Assembly: GCA_963969495.1 (NCBI GenBank)
Contig: OZ018321.1
Span: 138,346,685 to 138,410,684, forward strand
Reading direction: 5' to 3'
Source of the DNA: Ceratothoa steindachneri
Taxonomy: Eukaryota; Arthropoda; Malacostraca; Isopoda; Cymothoidae
DNA: 64,000 bases
Shown here: piece by piece, positions 10,539 to 20,238 of the stretch
Layout of the letters: every line of letters starts with the position of its first letter
How positions within the stretch are numbered: the stretch's first letter is position 1
Notes under the pieces: model-generated
Database searches by the model: none
Seen by the model: only the letters and a program-made list of their open reading frames with translations
Told to the model about the DNA's origin: nothing
Made by a program: the position numbers and the translations under genes

Positions 10539-12648
10539 GAAAAATGGTTTTTGGATGACCCGCTTTTCGGATGGCTTGGTGAATTTTACCAGAGTCACGT
10601 TGCGGCAAAGGAGAAAAGGTAAAGGCCAAGTTTTGTGAACGTCTCACCGGACAATAATTATCAGAGTGTGGGAATCTCTCCCCACATGGCAGAAGAGAGG
10701 CCCAACAAGGGTAGAATTCCGCTACCCGAGGGGGCCCCATCGGGTCAGCCCCTCTCGAGAACAGACGGGTTCCCCTCCGCGTCATCCAGGGGGGGCGGGG
10801 CAAACCCACAAGGCCCACAGTCATAGAATTTCCCTACGGAGTTATCAACATCCTCATCATGAGACGCCGCTATTTGCCACTCGATGGAGGACGTGGAGCT
10901 GCTCCTTTCTGAAAAGGCCAAAAAGCAACTTCAGAAGATCGGGTTTGAAGCGCCAATACCTCAAGAGATCCTCGCTCGCCGAACCCTGATCCTCAGACGG
11001 CTCAACTCATTCTTTACAGAGAATTCCTGCAAAGAAATCAAGGAAGAACTGACCAGGCAGCAGAAGTGAGTGAGATTAACCAAGGTTGAGAAGTTCGGAA
11101 AAGGCAACAGTATAGTTAAGCTCATCTTCGAGAGCATCGAGATGGCAGACAGGGCCAAGAAGGAGGGCCTCCTAGGCTTTTATCTTCGTGTGGTCGCAGA
11201 GTAGATAGAAACAGAAGATTACGTTCACGTAGACTGCAGCTTCAAATCATACGCCATCGAGCAGCACCAGAAACGAGATTGTAAAGTAACCAAAGTCACA
11301 TGTTCCAACTGCTCCCAGTCCGGCCACGAATCGAGACAATGTGTGGCGGAAAAGATAAAATGTATCAATTACGGAGGGGACCACAGAGCGCTAGCCATAA
11401 AGTGTTCCATCCTCGAGGAAGTTATCAGGGCAAAGAGGGAACAGTCGAAACTGGAAAAGGAGGCAAAGGTAAAGTCATTCGCGGAAAAGCAACGGTTGCA
11501 CGGAACAACTACGGAATCATGGTATCAAAGCTAGTGATGCAAAGTGAGGGCAGAGTGATAATGATCATGGTCATATATACCCACTTGGCAAACCTGGCAA
11601 ACCGCGGTACTTTTGCAGAGGAATTGAAACGCCTCCTGCAGAAGAACGGGACAAACAGGAAGCTGTGGTTCCCGCCTAACCACACCTTACAAGACGTCCT
11701 ATAGATACAACTAACTGACCTTCCCTATGCAGAGGAAAAGGTTCAAACAGAAATAGAAAAAGAACAACCTCAAACAGAAAAAGAAAAGCCTGCAGACGAG
11801 GAAACTACCAATAACCACAGCTCGAAGTTAAGACCGAAGGAGAAAAAGAAACAAAGAGGAAAGAAGAAAAAGAAAATCCTACAAGAAGAAAAGGAATAAC
11901 AAGACCCTCCAATGACGGAGGGAGAAGTAATGGAAGAAGAGAAAACAGTGGAAGAAGAGTAAACAGCGGAAGCAGAGGAAACTAAGTTCACATTGTTCTA
12001 AGGAGTCTCCCTCACCGAGAAAAGGGAAGTTCTTAAACAAAGTTCTTCTTCGATGGAAAAGAAATGTCCCTCAAGGTGTACGGAACTCCTTTTTGTGTAC
12101 CCTCTAGTCGAGTGCATACGTAAAGGGAAATACAAGTGGAGGTTTGAGGGCCCGTACTCTCCAAAGGAGAGTAGTGCTGCTCCGCGTCCTCAACATGACC
12201 AGATACAAGACAATTTGCAATGGACAAAGATGCGCCCAGAATCCCTCGACATAGTGAAATAACAAAAAAAAGTTACAAAAGTGTCTAAAAGTGTTAAAGT
12301 TCAAATTAAAAACAAGAGGTCTAACACTGAATAAAAGCATTAATAGATCAAGTCTTATAGAAGTAAAATGAAAACATATCAAGGTAAATAATCGTTGTAA
12401 AAACATTTTAATGATCAACGGTACAACAAAATTATAAAATAATCAATTTAATATTTATCAAAAATGTAAGTTATTCTTTGTAAAGAGTTGACTAGTCCGA
12501 CCTCCGGACAAATTTATACCTCATACTGTATTTAACTTTCATCAAATTTTCATTCCTTCCTTTTCACTTGCACTACAACCCACGAGTGTGTGTGTGTGTT
12601 AGAAGGGTCCCTAACCTTTCATCTTTCTGATAATAAAGTAAAGTAAAA
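10539..12648 (+). mobile_element. ORF1-only non-LTR retrotransposon (2.1 kb)
   Basis: The element is bounded by an 11-bp perfect direct repeat (10528-10538 and 12649-12659) and ends in a short-repeat tail, TAATAAAGTAAAGTAAAA. A GC-rich leader without coding sequence (10539-10880) precedes a decayed ORF1; about 390 bp of non-coding sequence, including a (GT)n run near 12588-12599, separate the end of ORF1 from the tail. No endonuclease or reverse transcriptase sequence is present. Either ORF2 was deleted, or this is a non-autonomous ORF1-only type comparable to the mammalian HAL1 elements. Confidence 0.75.
10884..12262 (+). pseudogene. LINE ORF1 relic (nucleic-acid-binding protein with CCHC knuckles)
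   Basis: The start at 10884 reads MEDVELLLSEKAKKQLQKIG and LARRTLILRRLNSFF, then, after an in-frame stop, VEKFGKGNSIVKLIFES and MADRAKKEGLLGFYLRV, which resemble the RNA-binding part of jockey-type ORF1. Zinc knuckles follow: CSNCSQSGHESRQC (complete) and CINYGGDHRALAIKC (first Cys pair damaged, Cys to Tyr), then EEVIRAKREQSKLEKEAK. After further frame changes comes a Lys/Glu-rich C-terminus (about 11730-11900) and KGKYKWRFEGPY near the end. At least three stops and two frameshifts make it a pseudogene. In the family this protein coats the element RNA. Confidence 0.8.
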
Positions 12649-12659
12649 AGCACATCGCA
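12649..12659. repeat. LINE target-site duplication, right copy
   Basis: AGCACATCGCA, directly after the TAAAG-type tail. Confidence 0.8.
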
Positions 12660-12984
12660 ACACCGCTATCATGCTACCGTCTTCCTAGCACAACAAACCT
12701 GTTTCTTCTCTGTTCCGGAGCACTGCTGATGGAGTCCCAATATCCTATATTCAGGTATTCATATCTCTAGGTCGGAACGGGTTGTGACCCAACCAGAGTC
12801 ACGAATTGGTACCAGGATCGCTGGTCGGTGCCAAAACGCAATACCACCCGGATACCTTCCTACACCCACAAACGGGGATCGGGGGTTAATGGTGTCTGAA
12901 AATAAAACTTCCGACATACGGTGATTCTCATATTTTTGTATTTGGAGCGCCAATTATTTTCTTATTATTAATTACTTGTAACCA
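12660..12984. other. unassigned stretch
   Basis: Moderately GC-rich sequence without a recognised gene, RNA or repeat. Confidence 0.3.
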
Positions 12985-13215
12985 TCCTCATTTTAGAGTA
13001 AAGTTGGCTGCCCTTAATTCTCATTTTATGGTAAGGTTGACCAACCTAGTTTTCATTTTACCGTAAAGTTAGCTAACCTAATTCTCAGTTTATGGTAAGG
13101 TTGGACAACCTAATTCTCCTTCTACGCTAGAATTGGCCAACCTAATCCTCATTTTTCGCTAGGGTTGGCCAAACTAATTATCATATTGCTGTAAGGTTGG
13201 CCAACCTAATTCTGT
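12985..13215. repeat. tandem repeat, about 40-bp unit with GGTTGGCCAACC palindrome
   Basis: Six imperfect units of the type 'aattctcattttatggtaag' + 'gttggccaacct'. The GGTTGGCCAACC core is a 12-bp perfect palindrome in the best units (near 13195-13206) and is mutated in others. Confidence 0.8.
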
Positions 13216-14650
13216 ATATTTTAACATCTGGAGAGGTGAAGTCGTGCGAAGTCTTTTACGAGTATCTATTTGAAATTACCTGCGTTTTGTCACTGTAAAC
13301 TAGCCCTTATTAGTAGCCGTTGAGCTTCGTCTAACTCGTCCACCTGTGAAGTTCTGCATAAGATTTTAAGGATTTTATTGTCCTGAGTGTAAAGGTCAAT
13401 AGACACTGTTCACCGAGTCACTCAATGCCCATTTAGTGCATCGTGTAAGTATTGTTCCTCTGGGATTACATTACCCATTCACTGTTAGTGTAAATATTAT
13501 TCATCTGGGAATTCACTGCCCACCCTTTGTATTATCTACAAATACTATTGTGTGCGTATTTACTTTCTCAGATCCGAATTTTTTTCACACATCAGAAATG
13601 TATAAATTGTGGTTTATGGTAGTTGTGGGGGCGCTAGCTAAAGTATAACCCTGAATTTAATAATTATTTTGAGATTGAACTCAATTAAGACATGTATCAT
13701 ATAAGATACATTCGATCGCAACGGTTTTTAAAAACTGTTTTTACATATATTCTATATTATTACATAACTCACGGAGTGGCAGAACAGAAGTAAGGTGTAA
13801 AAACGAATTATAAACATAAACGGGTCTGAAATCATTTGGGAGGGAGGTTCAGCCCCCTAGCCCCCTACCCCTTGGATCTGCGCCTGCACTGGATAGCGTG
13901 GGTTTAGATGAAGTTTATCGCCGTGCCTAACATAATCGAAACAATAAATCTTTCAACACACGAAGTCTTACATATAAATTCAATGATGTAGCGAGCCTCG
14001 CGTGGCTATGAAAGAGTTTGACTTTATTGCAATAACAGTCCTGGGCGAAATCAGACGTTAAGCGTCGGCAAATTTAATTTCAATGTTTCAATTTTTTAAA
14101 GAAAAATAGACAATACGGATATTATAATAGTATTAATAGCTGTCCTAACAAATAAATTCAATTTGCCGTAATTATATAAACCCCTTCCCCTTACCGAAAA
14201 CCGAACAAAAGTGCCGAGAATTTTTTCACCAGATTTAAAGCGCAATACCAACGAGGACTTCTCACAGAAACTAGAGAGAACGAAAATATGTAGAAGAAAT
14301 ATAACCACAGATCCTCTGCAATCATTGCAATCGGGTGGTCATACAATCCTCCAGATGTCACCTGCAGCAAGGTTGTCCACGCCACACATCCCCTTGCGAG
14401 TTAAAATGACGAGAAATGATTGCAGTCTCTAGGGAACGTTTATGTTTACAAAAGTCAATCTTAATGGTGAAAAATAGGATGCCAAGGGAAAACGATTGCT
14501 CCAGTATTTAAGCGAAAATTATCCCAACGCAAAGATAGACGCCGCCAACACGCGAGCAGAACATTGTTCAATTAATTACATACAATTACATTAATTACAT
14601 AAAAAGTTTCTCTGTCGACGAGCATATTAATCAAAATCAAAAACAATGCT
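13216..14650. other. about 1.4 kb without recognised features
   Basis: AT-rich sequence with a few short frames (60-73 codons) lacking family resemblance. Nothing further identified. Confidence 0.35.
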
Positions 14651-14651
14651 A

Positions 14652-15392
14652 TTTGATTTAACCTAGAAGCATGATTTTCAGATTTAATCTAAGAACGTCA
14701 TTTCAAATTTAACTTAAAAGCGTCTTTTCAGATTTAAAATAAAATCGTCTTTATGAATTTAACCTAAACGCGTCTTTTCAGATTTAACGTAAAAGCGTCT
14801 TTGCAGATTTAACGTAAAAGTGTCTTTTCATGTTTAACAGAACAGTTTTACAGATTTAACCAAAAAGTGTCTTTTCAGATTTAACCGAAAAGTGTCTTTT
14901 CAGGTTTAACATAGAAGCTTCTTTAGAGATTTAACTTAAAGACCTCTTTTCAGATTTAACCTAAAAGTGTCCTTTCAGATTTAACATAGTAGCGTCTTTA
15001 CAGATTTAACGTAAAAGCGTCTTTTTAGATTTAACCTAAAAACGTCTTCTCAGATTTAATATAGAAGTGTCTTTACAGATTTAACCTAAAAGCGGTTTTT
15101 TTTCAGATTTCACCTAAAAGTGTCTTTTCAGATTTAACATATAAGCGTCTTTACAGATTTAACAAAAAAGCATCCTTTCAGATTTAACCTAAAAGTGTTT
15201 TTTTCAGACTTAACATAGAAGCGTCTTTACAGATTTAACCTAAATGCATCTTTTCAGATTTAGCCTAAAAGTGTCTTTTCAGATTTAACATAGAAGCGTC
15301 TTTACAGATTTAACCTAAAAGCGTCCTTTTAGATTTAACCGAAAAGTTTCTTTATAGTTAACCTAAAAGCGTCTTTTCAAATATTATCTAAA
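14652..15392. repeat. 25-bp satellite, AGATTTAACCTAAAAGCGTC type
   Basis: About 28-30 tandem copies of a 25-bp unit, AGATTTAACCTAAAAGCGTC followed by TTTTC, with scattered substitutions and occasional one- or two-base length changes. Each unit contains TCTTTTCAG, which resembles a splice-acceptor pyrimidine tract plus AG. No open frame persists through it. Confidence 0.9.
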
Positions 15393-15761
15393 ACAGTTTT
15401 GGTAGCTGCAATATTATAACATTGCAACTATCTAAACTAGTTACTTTGTACGAAAAAAAATGAGTTTCAAAAAAGGAAAGTTTTTGCAATTGATTTTTGT
15501 TATAGTAGAGTATCCTATAAGAAATATCACTCTTACAATTTACTAAATAAAAATGAATAACAATGGAAGCGCTAAAATTACGTCCATTATCAAGGTCAAG
15601 TGTAAAATTAAGTATAAAAGAAAAAATGCCCTCACAGAGTTGAACTTTCAAAGAAGTGCAAATAAACCTCTAAACAGTTATTATATACATGTGTGTATAT
15701 AAAGAATAGAAGGCCGATTTAAGATTCCATGGGTCCTATTAAGAGTGACGAGGGAAGTCTA
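15393..15761. other. AT-rich spacer
   Basis: No recognised feature between the satellite and the Tc1 end; the 87-codon minus-strand frame at 15388-15651 is AT-driven. Confidence 0.3.
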
Positions 15762-16660
15762 CAGTCATGGCAAAAGGTTTTGAGACTACTATATTTTTTC
15801 CTATAAGAAAATTACTAGAACTAATCAAACGTTGAATTTTATTTTAGTATGTTTGCATCATAATTTAAGGGAAAATATAGAAAATTTAAGACCTAAACCC
15901 GTTTCATTAATAACTACAGTAAATTGATAACCGCAGGCAATATTTACAATGATTGATGCCCCATGTTCTTCATGACGTCTTTAATTCATTTCAGCATGCT
16001 GGAGACCAAATTTAGGATGATATCCTGGCTGATATTACTCAAACTTTGTTCAATTACCACCCGCAACCGCTCACAATTGGAGGGCTTCTATTTATCAACC
16101 GCCAGTTTGATTATCGTCGACAAATTCTCTATTGGGTTCAAATCTGGCGAGGTCTGGGGCCTAGGTCCCAAAAGTTCGATGTTATTCCAGCCAAGACTTT
16201 TTGTATTGCTTTTGCTTTGTGACGAGGTCCGCCATTATGCTGAAAAATACAGTTACCATCCCCAAATTTGTCTTGAACTGTTGGCAAAAGGTGCTGATGA
16301 AGCACGTTTTGATACTCTTTTAAGTTCATATCAGTGTTGTTGGACAAAATTGTTAGTGCTCCAGTTCCCTTAAATGAAAAGCAGCCTCAGACATGGATAG
16401 TGCCTGGATGCTTCACCGTGGAACGACACCGGACTCGTAAAAGCGCTCCCCTTTTCTCCTCCTAATAAAGGGTTTTTAACAAGCTCCAAACAAGCGGAAG
16501 GGAAATTCATCAGAAAATATCATTTGCCCCACTCTTCAACAGTCCATTTTTTGTATTTCCTACAAAAGTGTATCCTATCCGTATGGTTCTTCTTTGTAAG
16601 ATCAGTTTTTTTTCGCAGCCCTTCTCAACCTGAGACCTTTGTTGAAGAGTGCTTCGCTGT
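15762..16660 (-). mobile_element. truncated Tc1-like transposon
   Basis: A typical Tc1 terminal sequence, CAGTCATGGCAAAAGGTTTT, begins at 15762 directly after a TA dinucleotide (15760-15761), matching TA target preference. A transposase relic reads inward on the minus strand. No matching inverted repeat is found on the other side: around 16660 the sequence changes to the gypsy fragment, so the 5' part of the element (leader, right terminal repeat and DNA-binding domain) is lost. Confidence 0.8.
15955..16650 (-). pseudogene. Tc1-like transposase relic (DDE catalytic part)
   Basis: Going leftward from about 16650 the frame gives HFCRKYKKWTVEEWGKMIFS and DEFPF (first catalytic Asp region), KHPGTIHV, GTGALTILSNNTDMNLKEYQ, then GDGNCIFQHNGGPRHKAK and finally DLNPIENL (the Glu block). 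In Tc1 transposases the second Asp lies in a block like QHDNAPCH; here it reads QHNGGPRH, with Asn in place of Asp, so catalysis would be lost even without the stops. The N-terminal paired-like DNA-binding domain is missing. Stops and a frame change near the Glu block confirm a pseudogene. Confidence 0.85.
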
Positions 16661-16685
16661 GCGCGCTGAAGCGTTCACGGTAACA

Positions 16686-18031
16686 AATTGTTTCACGTCA
16701 ACATGCTCAAACGTTACCACCGCCGCGCCTGCATTGACAATATTGTTGCCCTGGATGAAGAGACCGTGATGGAAGCCTCTTATCCCCCCGAACCTCTTAA
16801 CCTAGTCCAAGCAGTTCGCGTAGAAGCTGATAATGACTACCCATTCCCGTTGGTTCCCAGAACGTATAAAGACTCCCTTCCCAGGAGATCGATCTAAATT
16901 CCCACCTGGAGCCCGTTCAGAAAGCCCAGTTATCCCAGTTGTTAAAGGCCTACCTCCGGCCCATTCATTTGCGATCCAAGTTCATTGCGGAGGTCGAAAA
17001 CTTAGTAAAATTAGAAATAATCGAACCCTCCTCGTTAGATTACTGTTCCCCCATTGTTATGGTTCGGAAGCCAGACCAGTCCTTTTGAATATGTGTGGAC
17101 TTTCGAAAACTTAATGCCGTGAAGTTTTTCGATGCCAAACCGATCCCGTTGATAGACCAGAGCCTACATTTGTTCTTAGATGGTCTGAATAATGTGTCAT
17201 TCTATTTTGATAATGTGTACGTAGCTACACGCACATGGGATCAACATCTAATCTCTCTTCGTTCCCTCTGTAATGGCTCCGAGAGCATGGTCTGACCATG
17301 GGTCCTTCCAAGTGTCATTTTGCTTACGGCACTATCAAGTACCTTGGATTTCACATTGGGGAAAATCAAATAACGCCCCAGCAAGAATTGGTCATAGCCA
17401 TTTCAGATATGCCCCTTTCCCTTACTATGAAGCAGCTACGTTTCTTCTTGGGTTCAATATCCTTCTACCGGCGCTTCGTCCCCAACTTTGCCGCTTTAGC
17501 GTTCCCCCTGAACTCCCCCCTTAAGAAAAACTCCCCAGATTCCCTCGTTTGGAGCCACCAGGCAATTTCATACTTCCAGCAGATGAAGGATAGGCTAATA
17601 TCTGCCCCCATATTGATTCTCTCGAACCCGAAAAAATTGTTTGAAATCCGTACGGATACCAGCAACGATGACATCAGTTGCGTGTTGCTGCAGTACGAAG
17701 AAGATGGGAATAGCTATAATATGGCATGCAAGCCGGAAGCTGTTACCGCGAGAGAGAAACTATGGAGTAATAGAACTTGAGGCTCTGGCAATGGTTTTTA
17801 GTGTCCGGAAGTTTGAAATGTATCTGATAGGTGAGGAGTTTCGTGATCGAAACGGATCATCGTCCTCTGGCGTACTTAAGAAATTATAAAAACCAAAAAC
17901 GAAAGGCTTATGGGCTGGAGTCTGCTATTGATGGAATATCAATTCCGAATTTTCTATTTTAAAAGTAGTGAAAACTGTGTAGCAGACAGTCTTAATAGGA
18001 ATCCAGTAGAGGACCCTCCTCCCTCAAGATA
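16686..18031 (+). pseudogene. Ty3/gypsy pol fragment (integrase end?, RT, RNase H)
   Basis: The fragment opens with GNKLFHVNMLKRYHRR, a motif found at the end of integrase-like regions, and runs on into RT: LEIIEPSSLDYCSPIVMVRK, then VDFRKLNAVKFFDAKPIPLI. The central RT part with the YxDD box is shrunk to SFYFDNVYVA (cf. FxDDV; second Asp replaced by Asn), with a deletion of the preceding palm segment. It resumes at FAYGTIKYLGFHI, MKQLRFFLGSISFYRRFVPN, then RNase H: FEIRTDTSNDDISCVLLQYE, LPRERNYGVIELEALAM, and finally FRIFYFKSSENCVADSLNRN. Numerous frameshifts and stops. No LTR is recognised at either side. It sits between the truncated Tc1 element and the CR1-like LINE. Confidence 0.85.
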
Positions 18032-18063
18032 AAACTCCTTACATCATAACATAACATAACATA

Positions 18064-19839
18064 ACAGAAATTAAATTAGCTCAGGATAGCAACAAAGATC
18101 CTAGAAAGTTCTTTAGTTACTATAGAATTAATAACAAGTGTGGCAGAGTTAAAATAGGACCTATCAAATATGAAGGGGTTGTGAGAGAAACTGATGAGGA
18201 AATAGTTGAGGTACTAAATGGTCATTTTGCATCAGTATTTACAAAGGAGAAACTAAATAGTCTTATGTATAGTACTCGTGGGTCAGGGAAAGAGGTGTTT
18301 ACTACCATTAGTGTGGATCGGAGGACGATAAAACGAATAATAGGTGAGTTAGATACTACCAAGGCCTCCGGCCCTGATAATATTCATTCTAAGATACTTA
18401 AAGAAGGGGTAGAAAGTATCTCAATAGCTCTCGAGAAGTTATATACTAGGTCACTGGAATATGGAGAAATACCTGATGATTGGAAAAGAGCGAATGTAGT
18501 CCCCATTTTCAAGAAGAGTAGTAAAGAGGATCCAAATAACTTTAGACCGGTTAGCCTAACTCCTGTAGTCTGTAAAATTCTTGAGAAAATAGTTAAAAAA
18601 GGGATTTGCCAACATCTAGAGAGGGAGGAGTTAATCAGCGATGCTCAGCATGGGTTTAGATCAGGTAGATCATGTTTGACTAATTCACTAGACTTTCTAG
18701 AGTTCGTAACAAATCAAGTAGATAAGGGAGAGAATGTGGATGTAATTTACTTAGATTTTAGTAAAGCATTTGATAAGGTACCACATAGGAGATTAGTTCA
18801 TAAATTAAAAATGATTGGGATATGTGGGATATGTGGGGGGGGTTTCAAATTGGATAGCTGAGTGGCTAAAAGACAGGAAGCAAAGGGTAGTGCTAAATGG
18901 TGTCAAGTCAGAGTGGAGGGATGTTATCAGTGGGGTTCCTCAGGGATCAGTTCTCGGTCCATTATTATTTGTCATCTATATAAACGATCTTGGGGAGGCA
19001 GTTAATAATAAAGTGTCAATTTTTGCGGATGATACCAAATTAGCAGCTTTAGTTAAAGATATTGATGATAATTTTAAAGTGCAGGGGGATTTAAATAAAT
19101 TGTTATCCTGGGCACATAAGTGGCAAATGACTTTCAACTTTGATAAGTGCAAAGTTATTAACATGGGAAAAGATAATAGAGAATTTAACTATGAAATGGA
19201 TGGGCATTGGCTGAGCTCAGTAGAGGATGAGAAAGATCTAGGAGTAGTAATAGATAAGTCATTAAGGTTTTCTAAGCAGTGTATTAAGGCAAGAAATAGG
19301 GCAAATAGAGTGCTGGGTTTCATTAAGGGAGAAATGTCAGTTACAAAAGTAACGAGGTTATTCTTAAACTCTATAACTCTTATGTTAGGCCACATCTAGA
19401 GTACTGTATACAGGCATAGTCCCTACATTTTAGACACGATATTAACCTTCTTGAGTCAGTGCAACGGAGGGCAACAAAGATTATTCCTTCCCTGAGGCAC
19501 CTTGAATATATAGATAGACTGAGGGTATTAAATTTTTTCTCGTTCGAAAGGAGGTGTGTGCGAGGGGATATGATTGAGCTCTTTAAAAAATTTTCCGGGA
19601 TAGATAAATTGGATGTTAGCAAGTTTTGGGAGTTAGATGATGGAAATCGGACTAGAGGTCACCACTTGAAAATTAAAAAGCAAGGGTGTAGGTTGGATTT
19701 AAGAAAATATTTTTTCACCAATAGAGTGGTAGATTTCTGGAACAAATTGCCGCCGAGGGTAGTAGGTAGTCCAAGTCTAAATGTATTTAAGAGTAGGTTG
19801 GATGAGTTTATGGGGAGGGAAGGTTGTGATGCTCCCTAA
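18064..19839 (+). pseudogene. LINE reverse transcriptase, 5'-truncated, frameshifted
   Basis: Starting in frame at the left edge (DPRKFFSYYRINNKCGRVK), the sequence runs through the RT domain: TKASGPDNIHSKILKEG, WKRANVVPIFKKSSKEDPNN, FRPVSLTPVVCKILEKIV, DAQHGFRSGRS, VIYLDFSKAFDKVPHRRL, GVPQGSVLGPLLFVIYINDL and the catalytic FADDTKLAAL. The C-terminal part (LRVLNFFSFERRCVRGDMIE ... GRTRGH-like NRTRGHHLK, VVDFWNKLPPRVVGSPSLN) is complete to the stop at 19839. The break at about 18833-18841 is a frameshift in an eight-G run next to a duplicated GGGATATGT; another shift near 19370 and a TAG at about 19417-19419 follow. The endonuclease and ORF1 are absent. Few lesions, so comparatively young. Confidence 0.92.
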
Positions 19840-19994
19840 GTTTTGTATATATTAATATTCTTTGTATATATCTATAGCTGCATGATTTATTTCTTGACAA
19901 GCCTTGATTGGCGATACCCTTGTTTCTGGACGCAATCCTCTGGATGTAGTTTTCCTAGGAGTTTGGGTGCCTTAAAAAAGAGGCCGTTTGACTC

Positions 19995-20031
19995 GGATGA
20001 CCTATGATGAGCCCTTGTGGCTTTTGTCATC
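19995..20031 (+). other. LINE 3' hairpin, copy 1
   Basis: GGATGAC (19995-20001) can pair with GTCATC (20026-20031) around a loop containing GAGCCCTTGTGGCTTTT, itself able to fold (AGCC/GGCT). A second version lies at 20111-20150. Confidence 0.6.
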
Positions 20032-20110
20032 TGTTATATTATATTGTGGGGAACTTTGATTTTGTCTTCCCCTGGTGATGGTGCTTTTTGTGGGCTGGTT
20101 TTGACAGAGG

Positions 20111-20150
20111 CGGATGACCTTTGATAGGCCCTGGTTGCTTTTGTCATCCG
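20111..20150 (+). other. LINE 3' hairpin, copy 2, adjacent to (TTATG)n tail
   Basis: CGGATGAC and GTCATCCG form a perfect 8-bp stem; the loop resembles copy 1. It is followed within 10 bp by the pentanucleotide tail, as expected for a reverse-transcriptase recognition structure at the RNA 3' end. Confidence 0.65.
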
Positions 20151-20213
20151 TGAAATTATGTTATGTTATGTTATGTAATGTAAAACCCCCTCCATTTGTT
20201 TCATAAAATTCCT

Positions 20214-20238
20214 TCTCTCTCTCTCTCTCTCTCTCTCT
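20214..20238. repeat. (CT)n microsatellite
   Basis: About 12 CT units. Confidence 0.95.

Larger units (their letters stand above)
18043..20195 (+). mobile_element. 5'-truncated CR1/jockey-like LINE with pentanucleotide tail
   Basis: A partial reverse transcriptase (18064-19839) is followed by a 3' region with two related hairpins and a (TTATG)n tail ending near 20185. The left edge coincides with (ATAAC)n at 18048-18064, the inverse of the tail unit. Possible flanking repeats, TAAAACTCCTTACAT (left) and TAAAACCCCCTCCAT (right), match at 12 of 15 positions, so a target duplication is possible but unproven. Confidence 0.8.
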
